Assembly (NCBI GenBank): GCA_964548535.1
Contig: CAZJRQ010000008.1
Coordinates: forward strand, 15,848 to 79,847
DNA: 64,000 bases
Source of the DNA: CAZJRQ01 sp964548535
GTDB taxonomy: Bacteria > Bacillota > Clostridia > Oscillospirales > Ruminococcaceae
Direction: 5' to 3'
Shown here: positions 1 to 7,557 of the stretch, piece by piece
Layout: every line of letters begins with the position of its first letter
How positions within the stretch are numbered: the first letter of the stretch is position 1
Program-made: the position numbers and the translations under genes
The notes under the pieces: model-generated
The model's database searches: none
Told to the model about the DNA's origin: nothing
The model's input: only the letters and a program-made list of their open reading frames with translations

Positions 1-46
1 TTGAACTTTAGGTATACGTTTTTTTGTGGAATTGAGGTGGCTGAAT

Positions 47-1321
47 ATGGAAATGAAGAAGTTAGATAGCGTTGTGAAATGGTCTGAATTTTCTGAAAAA
101 CAGCTCATGGTTCTCAACTGGTGGCAGAGAAAATCTAACAAATATGACGGAATTATCTGCGATGGAGCGGTTAGATCTGGCAAGACACTTTGCATGTCGA
201 TGTCTTTTGTAATGTGGGCGTCGATAAATTTCGAGGACACTTTTTTCGGAATCTGCGGAAAAACAATAACGTCGGCTCGTCGAAATCTAATTGCTCCGCT
301 TGTGAAAAATGCGCAGGAGTGGGGATTTGCAGTCAAGGATTATGGCAGTAAAAATTATCTTGATATTTCAATAAATGGCTCAACTAATCGGTTCTACATT
401 TTCGGAGGAAAGGACGAGGGTTCGGCGGCGCTGATTCAAGGTATGACGCTTGGCGGAATTTTGCTTGACGAGGTGGCTTTGATGCCTAGAAGTTTTGTTG
501 AGCAGGCGGTTGCTAGATGTTCAGTTTCGCGATCGAAATTATGGTTCAATTGCAATCCTGAAAATCAGTATCACTGGTTCAAAAAGGAGTGGATTGACAA
601 GGCGGCGGATAAAAATCTTTTGTATTTGCACTTTGCTTTGTCGGATAATCCGTCGCTTAGTAATGGAATAATTGAGCGATATAAAACGCTCTATTCTGGG
701 GCTTTCTATCAGCGTTTTGTACTCGGTCGGTGGACAAATACGGCAGGAAATGTCTATCCCATGTTTGATTTGAAAACGCATACTGTGGACAAATTGCCGA
801 GCAGTTTTTCACGATTCGCGGTCAGCTGTGACTATGGAACCGTGAACCCTTCAAGCTTTGGTTTGTGGGGATTATCGGACAAGATTTGGTACCGAATTGA
901 TGAATATTATTACAATTCTCGTGAGCGCGGAGTGCAGAGAACTGACGAGGAGCATTACAAGGCTTTGGAGAAACTTTGCGGTAATCGAGATATCGAGCTT
1001 GTAATTTGTGATCCGTCGGCGGCATCGTTTATTGAATGTGTTAGGCGTCATGGAAAATTCAAGGTTATGCCTGCGAAGAATGATGTGCTGTCAGGAATTA
1101 GGCGAGTTAGCGATGCTTTGAGCGGCTGTAAAATCAAGATTTATCGTGGTTGCGAGGATAGCATTAGAGAATTTTCGCTTTATCGCTGGGATAACAGTAT
1201 CGGGATTGATTGTCCGGTCAAAGAAAATGACCATGCTATGGACGATATTAGATATTTTGTTTCGCATTTTTTGAAAGAGAATACTGAGCAGTTTTTCGTT
1301 ATGTCGATTGATCGAAATTAA
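47..1321 (+). CDS. terL: Phage terminase large subunit
   Basis: ATPase-nuclease that pumps phage DNA into the prohead and cuts it. The ATPase domain has a Walker A motif GAVRSGKT near residues 40-47 and a Walker B motif ILLDE near 138-142. The C-terminal RNase H-like nuclease shows the acidic residues expected: CDYG near 262, CDPSA near 325 and DHAMDD near 395. Length (about 425 residues) is normal for the PBSX-like terminase family. A GTG at 26 also opens the frame, but the ATG at 47 lies six bases after GAGGTGG and is preferred. First gene of the head module; a small terminase subunit, if present, lies outside the window. Confidence 0.93.
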   Translation: MEMKKLDSVVKWSEFSEKQLMVLNWWQRKSNKYDGIICDGAVRSGKTLCMSMSFVMWASINFEDTFFGICGKTITSARRNLIAPLVKNAQEWGFAVKDYGSKNYLDISINGSTNRFYIFGGKDEGSAALIQGMTLGGILLDEVALMPRSFVEQAVARCSVSRSKLWFNCNPENQYHWFKKEWIDKAADKNLLYLHFALSDNPSLSNGIIERYKTLYSGAFYQRFVLGRWTNTAGNVYPMFDLKTHTVDKLPSSFSRFAVSCDYGTVNPSSFGLWGLSDKIWYRIDEYYYNSRERGVQRTDEEHYKALEKLCGNRDIELVICDPSAASFIECVRRHGKFKVMPAKNDVLSGIRRVSDALSGCKIKIYRGCEDSIREFSLYRWDNSIGIDCPVKENDHAMDDIRYFVSHFLKENTEQFFVMSIDRN

Positions 1322-1451
1322 GTTTTTACAGTGAGAACGGACTATGGAAAATGATGTATTTGCGCTAGTTTCGGTGGAGATTATTGAGATTTTTGGGTAT
1401 TGGTTTTAGGTTATAAAAAGTAATTATTGATGAGAAAGGTGGGATTAGCTT

Positions 1452-1487
1452 ATGCTTAGATTTACTGAGCATGGGCGTGAAAAATGA
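1452..1487 (+). CDS. Short leader ORF before portal gene
   Basis: Eleven-codon ORF (MLRFTEHGREK) eight bases after an AAAGGTGGG ribosome binding site. Its stop overlaps the portal start as ATGA, so portal translation may depend on it. The portal ATG has no good site of its own. Similar short ORFs with the same site precede 4941 and 5616. It could be a true leader or a gene start eroded by deletion. Confidence 0.35.
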   Translation: MLRFTEHGREK

Positions 1488-2641
1488 AGTTATTTAATCG
1501 CAAAAAATCAGCTGAAAATGTGGCTTTTGCACAATCGGCTGACAGACAAATTTACAAGCTGGCACCTATGTATTCGTCGTTTGAGGGCGAATTTTATGAA
1601 TCGCTGCGTGCACAAGTTCCAATTTTAGATGCTTGTTTCGGCAAGATTATCAGGCTGACTACGGGATTCAAAATTGTCTGCGAAAATGAGCTTGCACAAA
1701 AGCTTGTCGACCGATTTGCTTTTGATATTCCTGTTGGAATTTCTGGTAATTCGCTAAACAATTTTATTGACATGTATCTTGACACTTTGCTGACTTACGG
1801 CAAGGCTTTGGGGGAGATGTCGATTGATTCTGAGCAGAGAAAAATCTGCGGACTTTACATTGCTGATCCGACTTTGTTTAGGGTTAAGCAGGGGGAATCT
1901 CCGATTGATATGAGAATTGTGGAGAGCTTTAGTGGTGAAGAAATTGATTTTTCTCATCCAGAAAGATTATTCTACACGACGCTTAATCCATCGGTTAAGC
2001 ACCCTGAGGGAGTATCGATTTTGCGTGGGATTCCGGCACTTAGCAGTATTTTGATGAGGATTTACGAATGTGTTGGTCAAAATTTTGATAGGGTAGGAAA
2101 TGTGAGATATTCGGTTAATTACAGACCGTCGGACGACCCTTCGGACAGGGCTTTTTCAAAGGACAGGGCTATGGAAATTGCTCATGAATGGGCGGACGGA
2201 ATGACGTCATCGCGATGCGGAGTGGTCAAAGATTTTGTGTCGGTTGGCGATGTTGAAATCAAGGTGATTGGTGCTGATAATCAAATTCTTGACACCGAAA
2301 TTCCTGTTAGACAGCTGTTAGAGCAGATGCTTTCAAAGCTTTCAATTCCGCCGTTTTTGTTAGGTCTCAACTGGTCTAGCACCGAGAGAATGTCATCACA
2401 GCAGTCGGATATTCTGACTAGTGAGCTTGAATATTATCGTCGGCTGATTGAGCCAGCTTTGCGAAAAATCGTGAGTTCATTTTTACAGCTTAATGGATTT
2501 GATGACGATTATCAAATTGAGTGGGATAACATTAATCTTCAGGACGAGGAGAAGCTTGCTAAGGCGAGATATTACAACGCTCAGTCGGAACAGCTTGAGA
2601 TTTTTAATGAGAAAGAGTTTGAGGTGGAAAATGGCGGATAG
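1484..2641 (+). CDS. Phage portal protein
   Basis: Dodecameric ring protein at the capsid vertex through which DNA passes. The 385-residue sequence has the phage portal layout: an alpha/beta wing region (residues 40-230, with a QNFDRVGNVRYSVNYRP stretch), a stem region with LLEQMLSKLSIPPFLLG near 285-300, the common WSSTERMSSQQSD motif just after it, and an acidic C-terminus. It is at the short end for the family. It sits directly between terminase and protease, as expected. Start ATG overlaps the stop of a short upstream ORF; no independent Shine-Dalgarno is seen. Confidence 0.85.
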   Translation: MKLFNRKKSAENVAFAQSADRQIYKLAPMYSSFEGEFYESLRAQVPILDACFGKIIRLTTGFKIVCENELAQKLVDRFAFDIPVGISGNSLNNFIDMYLDTLLTYGKALGEMSIDSEQRKICGLYIADPTLFRVKQGESPIDMRIVESFSGEEIDFSHPERLFYTTLNPSVKHPEGVSILRGIPALSSILMRIYECVGQNFDRVGNVRYSVNYRPSDDPSDRAFSKDRAMEIAHEWADGMTSSRCGVVKDFVSVGDVEIKVIGADNQILDTEIPVRQLLEQMLSKLSIPPFLLGLNWSSTERMSSQQSDILTSELEYYRRLIEPALRKIVSSFLQLNGFDDDYQIEWDNINLQDEEKLAKARYYNAQSEQLEIFNEKEFEVENGG

Positions 2642-2733
2642 CGAAAACAGGACACAACAATTCGGATATGATTTGAGACATAGCGTTTTTTGCATTGGTA
2701 CAAATTTTAGGATAATTAGAAAGGTGGGGTATT

Positions 2734-3648
2734 ATGGAGAATGAATTTATTCTTGATGAGCAGGCGGTTGAAAAGATAAACAAATTTACACGAAAGGCGG
2801 TTACTGCTGACGAGGTTTACGCTTTTGCTGTTGTGCTTTGTGATAACGAAATTGACCGAGATAACGAACGATTTTCGATAGCGGCACTGAATGGGTTAGC
2901 TAAGCTTTTTGTTGGCAAGACGGGAATTTTTGATCACAATCCTAAGGGTGAAAATCAGACGGCTAGGGTATTTGACTGCGAGGTTAAGACGGACAGCAAA
3001 AAGATGACAAGTGCTGGCGAACCTTACACATATCTTTACGCTTATGCTTACATGATGAAGACGAAAAAGTCTGAGGATTTGATTTTGGAAATCGACGGCG
3101 GTATTAAGAAAGAGGTTTCGGTTAGCTGTCAGGTTGGGGTGCAGATTTGCTCAATTTGCGGCGCAGATTTGGGGAAAAAATCTTGTGCTCATGTCAAGGG
3201 AAAGTATTATGGTGAAAAGCTTTGCAGTGTGATTTTGGATAATCCGACGGACGCTTATGAGTGGTCATTTGTAGCTGTTCCGGCACAGAGAAATGCTGGA
3301 GTTACCAAGCGTTACGGAGATTTTGAGAATGAAAATGAAGTTATAAAATCTCTTGAAGATAGGCTTGGCAATCAGTCAAAAAGTCTTTCAAAGGCTTGCG
3401 ATTTGCTAAGGCGTGAGATTATTTCGCTAAGCTTTTTGTGTCGTCCTATCATGGCTGTTGAAACGGTTCAGCGTCTTACTGTACATATGGATTATGATGA
3501 GCTTGATGAGCTTTATCATACTTTGAAGAGGCAGTCGGTTTCAGATAATTACAGCAGGAAATTCCAGCTTGATAGTACAAAAAAACGTACAGAAGATATT
3601 GCTGATACTGTGGATAACAAGAATTTCAAGCTTGCAAAAGGAAGATAG
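2734..3648 (+). CDS. Prohead maturation protease with C-terminal scaffold-like part
   Basis: Cleaves head proteins during capsid maturation. The N-terminal 200 residues match the herpes/HK97-type prohead serine protease family of Firmicutes phages: DRDNERFS, GKTGIFDHNP with the likely catalytic His, and KEVSVSC with the likely catalytic Ser. A cysteine cluster (CSICG...C...C, about 138-165) looks like a zinc-binding insert and DAYEWSFVAVPAQR follows. The last 90 residues are charged and helical, like a fused scaffold. Strong AAAGGTGGGG site before ATG 2734. Its last 25 codons and the following start signal were duplicated downstream (see repeats at 3574 and 3728). Confidence 0.85.
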   Translation: MENEFILDEQAVEKINKFTRKAVTADEVYAFAVVLCDNEIDRDNERFSIAALNGLAKLFVGKTGIFDHNPKGENQTARVFDCEVKTDSKKMTSAGEPYTYLYAYAYMMKTKKSEDLILEIDGGIKKEVSVSCQVGVQICSICGADLGKKSCAHVKGKYYGEKLCSVILDNPTDAYEWSFVAVPAQRNAGVTKRYGDFENENEVIKSLEDRLGNQSKSLSKACDLLRREIISLSFLCRPIMAVETVQRLTVHMDYDELDELYHTLKRQSVSDNYSRKFQLDSTKKRTEDIADTVDNKNFKLAKGR

Positions 3649-3660
3649 ATTTATGTGTGA
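3574..3660 (+). repeat. Tandem duplication copy 1 (end of protease gene)
   Basis: An 87-base unit covering the last protease codons (STKKRTED...NFKLAKG), its stop, and the ATG of the next small ORF. It aligns along its full length with 3728-3814 at a period of 154 bases. Confidence 0.7.
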
Positions 3661-3814
3661 TATGAATTTATCTTTGGTGGAAATGCTGTTTGTTTCTGCT
3701 GATGATTATGATGATAATTTAGTGTTTAGTACAAAAAAATGTACAGATGATGCTAGTAGGAAAACTAATAACAACAAATTTAATTTAACTAAAGGAGAAA
3801 TGATTTATGTATAA
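3653..3814 (+). CDS. Small 53-residue protein between protease and capsid genes
   Basis: Starts MCDMNLSLVEML and ends STKKCTDDASRKTNNNKFNL..., the latter clearly a diverged copy of the protease C-terminus. The gene seems to have arisen by a 154-base-period duplication that copied the end of the protease gene together with the capsid start signal. No domain is recognised. It could act as a minor scaffold tail, or be only a by-product; its stop overlaps the capsid start by eight bases, so coupled translation is possible. Confidence 0.5.
   Translation: MCDMNLSLVEMLFVSADDYDDNLVFSTKKCTDDASRKTNNNKFNLTKGEMIYV
3728..3814 (+). repeat. Tandem duplication copy 2 (capsid start signal)
   Basis: Second 87-base copy. 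The capsid ATG at 3807 lies at offset 79, exactly where the ATG at 3653 lies in copy 1. Copy 2 has the better ribosome binding site (AAAGGAGAA). Confidence 0.7.
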
Positions 3815-4781
3815 TACAATTAAACTAGAAAAGGGACTTTATTCAATTACTGGAAAGAATTTTACTCAGGCGCTTGAACAGCTTGACCCTGATTCAAACT
3901 ACGCAAACAGCGATATTGCGGGACTTGACGCTTTTGAACGTCAGCTGAAGAGATTTAACATTAAAATTTCTGGCGACGGTTGTGACAGGGTTGAGAAATT
4001 TTTTGCTACTACTGAATCGGCTGTGCTTTTCCCTGAATATGTTCGAAGAACTATCAAGCAGGGAATGGAGGAAAGCTCAATTTTGTCAGAGGTTGTGGCG
4101 GCTGTTTCTTACACTGACGGCATGGATTTTCGCGGGTTGACTGTTACTAAAAATGGCACTGACGATGGTGTTTCTCAGGCTGGTGTTATCCCTTCATCTG
4201 ATGTACGACTTGCCTCAACTTCTAAGGCTTTGACTAAGTTTGCTAGAAAGCTTTCATGCTCATACGAGTCTATCAGAAAACAGCGTTTGGAGGCTTTTGG
4301 CGTTATTTTGAAGTCACTTGGTGCTCAGATTTCTCGTGCTGTTAATGCTCTTGCTATGAGTGAGCTTTCTGCTGGAATTACGGCTTCTTCTATTGCTGGT
4401 GACGAAATTTCATACGCTGATCTTGCTGCTTTTTGGGCATCTATGAGCGACAATGATATGACTACTATGGTTTGCACTCCGGCCACTATGGCGAAAATTT
4501 TGGCTCTTGAGGAGATGAAATACTGCGTTTCTGATTACATGACGAGCGGTATGGTTAAGACTCCTTACGGTGTGACAATTGTAAAATGCTCGAGTCTTGC
4601 TGACGAAAAGGCGATTGGTGTTGACAAAAATGTTGCGGCTGAAATGATTTTCGGAACTGACGTTATTGTAGATTTTGACAAGCTGATTACTACTCAGTGC
4701 GACGAGATTGCTTGTTCTGTAATGGTTGGTTTTTCTAGACTTATCGATGGTGCGGTTAAGGTTTTGAAAACTACTAAGTAA
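3807..4781 (+). CDS. Phage major capsid protein
   Basis: Main shell subunit of an HK97-type head. The 324-residue protein has an N-terminal arm, a long central region with a spine helix near residues 170-195 (LGAQISRAVNALAMSELS), and a C-terminal domain ending CSVMVGFSRLIDGAVKVLK. It lies directly after the protease and is followed by a strong terminator, as is usual for capsid genes. Start ATG follows AAAGGAGAA. Family is recognised from context and overall pattern, not from a single diagnostic motif. Confidence 0.85.
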   Translation: MYNTIKLEKGLYSITGKNFTQALEQLDPDSNYANSDIAGLDAFERQLKRFNIKISGDGCDRVEKFFATTESAVLFPEYVRRTIKQGMEESSILSEVVAAVSYTDGMDFRGLTVTKNGTDDGVSQAGVIPSSDVRLASTSKALTKFARKLSCSYESIRKQRLEAFGVILKSLGAQISRAVNALAMSELSAGITASSIAGDEISYADLAAFWASMSDNDMTTMVCTPATMAKILALEEMKYCVSDYMTSGMVKTPYGVTIVKCSSLADEKAIGVDKNVAAEMIFGTDVIVDFDKLITTQCDEIACSVMVGFSRLIDGAVKVLKTTK

Positions 4782-4798
4782 GATTTATTGATAGAAAT

Positions 4799-4837
4799 GC
4801 CGCTGCTGATTTCTTTTAAAGCGGCGGCTTTTCTTTT
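4799..4837 (+). terminator. Rho-independent terminator after capsid gene
   Basis: Nine-base-pair stem GCCGCTGCT / AGCGGCGGC (one G-T pair) followed by TTTTCTTTT, 18 bases after the capsid stop. Confidence 0.85.
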
Positions 4838-4905
4838 GAATTTCATATGGTGGATTTTATGTTTTTTATATGAGATGATTTTTAAACGAAAGGTGGTGCA
4901 ATACT

Positions 4906-4938
4906 GTGCTTAACTTTATTAGGTCAAATGGAGTTTAG
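4906..4938 (+). CDS. Short leader ORF before head-tail gene
   Basis: Ten-codon ORF from GTG after GAAAGGTGG, ending two bases before the ATG at 4941. Same arrangement as the short ORFs at 1452 and 5580. Function unknown. Confidence 0.3.
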   Translation: MLNFIRSNGV

Positions 4939-4940
4939 GC

Positions 4941-5327
4941 ATGGGGATTTGTATGGTTGAGATTAATTATGATAACGTGAGGGCGATTTTTTGCAGGATT
5001 GTTGGGATTGAAAGTGAAGAATTTCCCTACAAGATTTTGATTGAGAATGCGATTGAGCAGGTTAGGGGTAAGCTTATTCGCGACCTTGAAAGCAGGATTG
5101 ATGCGGCAAGATGTGAATACGCGGCGGCGGCTTCGGCGGTTTATGACTACACGCTTGAGAAGGCACTCGACGACCGAGTTATGTTTTCACAAAATGGTGC
5201 AGCTTATCGCGGTGCGAAATCGAGTGATTCTTTAAGGTCTGCGGAGCAGTTTAGGCGGTCGGCTTTTGCACATTTGCATGGACTTATTCTTGATGAGGAT
5301 TTTACTTTTAGATGTACTTTTAAATAG
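4941..5327 (+). CDS. Probable head-tail connector protein
   Basis: A 128-residue helical protein located directly after the capsid gene, where gp6/gp15-type connector proteins are normally found. Helical segments run through EFPYKILIENAIEQVRGKL and the alanine-rich CEYAAAASAVYDYTLEKAL, followed by AAYRGAKSSDSLRSAEQF. No catalytic motif. An internal ATG at 4953 (MVEINYD) is an alternative start. The connector role is inferred from position and size. The 283 bases after it contain no convincing gene. Confidence 0.55.
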   Translation: MGICMVEINYDNVRAIFCRIVGIESEEFPYKILIENAIEQVRGKLIRDLESRIDAARCEYAAAASAVYDYTLEKALDDRVMFSQNGAAYRGAKSSDSLRSAEQFRRSAFAHLHGLILDEDFTFRCTFK

Positions 5328-5579
5328 GTGAAGTTTGGATGGAGGTTTTGGGGTGGATTAACTGTGCTTGCGAAGTGTGGTAGTAATTGGAGGAGCTAGT
5401 TGCAGGACGTTTCTGGAGAGTTTTTGGATGTTATGCGTGGGGTTGCACAGTGATTAATTATAAAACTGGATTGAGGTTTTACTTGGATTTTTGGTTCGGG
5501 TGCGACTTTGGGAGGGTTTGGGGATTTGGCAGTGCTGTTTATATTTTAGGTTTAATTAAGAAGAAAGGTGGGCAGGCTT

Positions 5580-5606
5580 ATGTTCGGATTCGTGGCGGGT
5601 GCTTGA
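5580..5606 (+). CDS. Short leader ORF before tail gene
   Basis: Eight-codon ORF (MFGFVAGA) after GAAAGGTGGG, third member of the set at 1452 and 4906. It stops ten bases before ATG 5616. Confidence 0.3.
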   Translation: MFGFVAGA

Positions 5607-5615
5607 ATTTTGGGC

Positions 5616-6041
5616 ATGGGTGTTTATATGGAATTTGAATTTATTGAGATTATAAAAAAGTATATTTTACAGGCAGGATTTTTGTTTGCTGATAAATTTT
5701 CTGACGCAAATATGATGTCTATTAGCAATGAAAATGTTTGTATTTTATCGGTTAAGGGAGTGGATTTTTCGCCTAGAATTTCATCCGCTGACGGACTTGT
5801 TTATGGTGCTGAGGTGGAATATTCGGTGAGTTTTAAACTGTTTGGTGTTAAGGGAAATTATTCGGATTATGATGATTTGAATGGTAAAATTGCTAAGCTT
5901 ATACGGCTTTTGGGGTTTAGTCAGGATATGATTGCGATTGATTTGAAATATCTTGACGTTGTACAAAATCATGTTTTATCGAGGCTTGAGGGTGGGATTT
6001 CAGCACGGCTGAAATTTTTCGTCATGACGGAGGAGGAGTGA
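5616..6041 (+). CDS. Probable tail terminator / tail completion protein
   Basis: About 140 residues with alternating strands (VEYSVSFKLFG, SARLKFFVM) and an N-terminal helix (FIEIIKKYILQAGFLF), the size and pattern of small tail terminator or head-tail joining proteins. Start may be ATG 5616 or ATG 5628 (MEFEFIEI); both follow the AAAGGTGGG site at a distance. Stop overlaps the AGGAGG region of the next gene. Role is inferred from gene order. Confidence 0.5.
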   Translation: MGVYMEFEFIEIIKKYILQAGFLFADKFSDANMMSISNENVCILSVKGVDFSPRISSADGLVYGAEVEYSVSFKLFGVKGNYSDYDDLNGKIAKLIRLLGFSQDMIAIDLKYLDVVQNHVLSRLEGGISARLKFFVMTEEE

Positions 6042-6043
6042 AG

Positions 6044-6397
6044 ATGCAGGTTTTATGCAGAAAAAATATTCTTGTTAGTATTGACGGTGATGAGTTTTAT
6101 ATGAGTGGTGTAATTTTTTCTTCAACCACTAATGTGTCGGAGGTTTTGCTTATTTCTGGTGAAACTAACCGCGTTATTGCCGGATATCAGCCAGCTATGA
6201 TTACTCTTGAAAGCAAGGCTTTGCCTTGTGACAAGAACTTTTATGCGGATATGATTTTACAGCATTCTGGTAAACTTATCAGCTCACTTATTGTTGATGG
6301 AGTTGAATATCGAAACATGATTATGACTAAAGGAAGCTGTGTTTTTTCGGACAAAAGCTTTGTTGGAAATGCTGTTTTAAATTTCAAAAAACGATAG
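6044..6397 (+). CDS. Small phage tail protein
   Basis: A 117-residue beta-rich protein (ILVSIDGDEFYMSGVIF, VDGVEYRNMIM, VLNFKKR), translated from ATG 6044 seven bases after AGGAGG (6031-6036). Position between the tail terminator-like gene and the hub suggests a tail tube or tube-hub adaptor protein, but no family motif is recognised. It is small for a tube protein. Confidence 0.45.
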   Translation: MQVLCRKNILVSIDGDEFYMSGVIFSSTTNVSEVLLISGETNRVIAGYQPAMITLESKALPCDKNFYADMILQHSGKLISSLIVDGVEYRNMIMTKGSCVFSDKSFVGNAVLNFKKR

Positions 6398-6409
6398 GAG
6401 GGGATTTAT

Positions 6410-7333
6410 TTGCAAAAAATTCAGATTGTTTTTATCGCTGGAACAGATTATTATTTTTCGTCATACATAGTTTCTATGCGTGTTGTTAAGGAGAGGTACA
6501 CGCCGTACACTTTTGCGGTGGGCAAGGTGACTTCTCTTATGGATGTTGATTTGACCAGCGAAGTGAAATGCTTTGTTGACGAGACTTGTATTCATCACGG
6601 GATTATTGACAGGTTTGATAAAAAATATAAAAACGGCAGGTGGGAGATTACTTTTGAATCGAGGGGATACAGCTTGCTTTTGGCTCAAAACGAGCCGGTT
6701 CCTAAGATGAATTATAATGTGAATCTTACAACTCTTGCGCAGCTTAATGAGGCTATTCCTAATGTTTTATATCAGCCTGATACTGAGAATGTAAACTATG
6801 TTTATGTCAAGGAAAGAAGCACAATTTGGGAGGCGATTTGTGCTTACAGCGTTAAGGCTTATGGGACTATTCCGTACATTTATGACACGAATACTGTTAT
6901 GGTGACGGCTGCCAGAGCTATGCTTACTGATTACAGCCTTGAAAAAATTGTTGAGGTTGGAATTGCTAGTGACAGGCGTAATATTTTATCTAGAGTTTAT
7001 ATGGCGGACGTTGACGGTGAATACATCTACAGCAAGAAAAATCAAAATGCAGTTGATAATAATATTGTTAGAATTAAGCATTATCCGCTTGACAAACAGT
7101 GGCTTTCTGATCCTTATATTGGGCTTGAGGCTAGGCTTAACAGCTCTAACAAGCGTTGTTTTCAGAAATATTTGACGTATATTGGGTTTGGTAATGAGCA
7201 GGTTTTTGACCAAATGTATTTTAAAAATAGTCTTATGACTATCGCGCAGAAAAATATTACACGGGTTGAGATTAATGTACATGACATGGAGATTTTTACC
7301 ACTTTGCATTATTATGACGACGGAAATTGCTGA
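6410..7333 (+). CDS. Phage baseplate hub-like protein (XkdQ/gp27 type)
   Basis: A 307-residue protein starting from TTG after AGGAGGGG. The N-terminal beta region (IAGTDYYFSSYIVSMRVVKERY, then FAVGKVTSLMDVDL and KCFVDETCIHHGIIDRF) followed by WEITFESRGYSLLLAQNEPVP is typical of late-control/XkdQ hub proteins that cap the tail tube. A helix-rich segment (STIWEAICAYSVKAYG) follows. It is the last phage gene here; the expected tape measure and downstream baseplate genes are missing. No terminator is seen before the next promoter. Confidence 0.65.
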   Translation: MQKIQIVFIAGTDYYFSSYIVSMRVVKERYTPYTFAVGKVTSLMDVDLTSEVKCFVDETCIHHGIIDRFDKKYKNGRWEITFESRGYSLLLAQNEPVPKMNYNVNLTTLAQLNEAIPNVLYQPDTENVNYVYVKERSTIWEAICAYSVKAYGTIPYIYDTNTVMVTAARAMLTDYSLEKIVEVGIASDRRNILSRVYMADVDGEYIYSKKNQNAVDNNIVRIKHYPLDKQWLSDPYIGLEARLNSSNKRCFQKYLTYIGFGNEQVFDQMYFKNSLMTIAQKNITRVEINVHDMEIFTTLHYYDDGNC

Positions 7334-7447
7334 TTATTTTCTTTTAATTTACGTAATAAAAACTTTTTTTTATTGTTTTCTAAAAATGTATACTTTATCG
7401 TGTCTTATGAATATTGTGTTATTTTAAAAACGTAATTTTGTATAAGT

Positions 7448-7508
7448 CGCCAAAATGCGCCAAAAAATGTCTTTTTATGTTGACTAGTACTTTGGACTGT
7501 GATATAAT
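7448..7508 (+). promoter_or_regulatory. SigA promoter with upstream direct repeats for EIIC-EAL gene
   Basis: TTGACT (7480-7485), 17-base spacer, TATAAT (7503-7508). Just upstream are two copies of CGCCAAAA at 7448 and 7458, ten bases apart (one helical turn), a likely binding site for a regulator. Confidence 0.75.
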
Positions 7509-7557
7509 TATTTTGATAAATATCAAGTTATTAATGATGTTGATTGGAGGGGAATTG

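Larger units (their letters stand above)
47..7333 (+). mobile_element. Defective prophage: packaging, head and partial tail module
   Basis: Nine consecutive plus-strand genes follow the usual siphophage order: large terminase, portal, prohead protease, major capsid protein, connector, tail terminator-like, small tail protein and baseplate hub-like. The order is seen directly; most head functions are recognised from motifs. Tape measure, tail fibre, lysis, replication, repressor and integrase genes are absent on the right, where an unrelated host-like gene starts at 7558. The left end is cut by the window, so only the right side is known to be truncated. It may be a decayed prophage or a domesticated particle cluster. 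Confidence 0.7.

Noticed and set aside
5387..5638. 83-codon frame between two phage tail genes
   Set aside because: Trp/Gly-rich composition from GGT-rich non-coding DNA, no matching start site, and it runs through the ribosome binding site of the next gene.
7414..7557. N-terminal extension of the EIIC-EAL protein
   Set aside because: The upstream codons include the -35/-10 promoter and direct repeats; ATG 7558 has the ribosome binding site.
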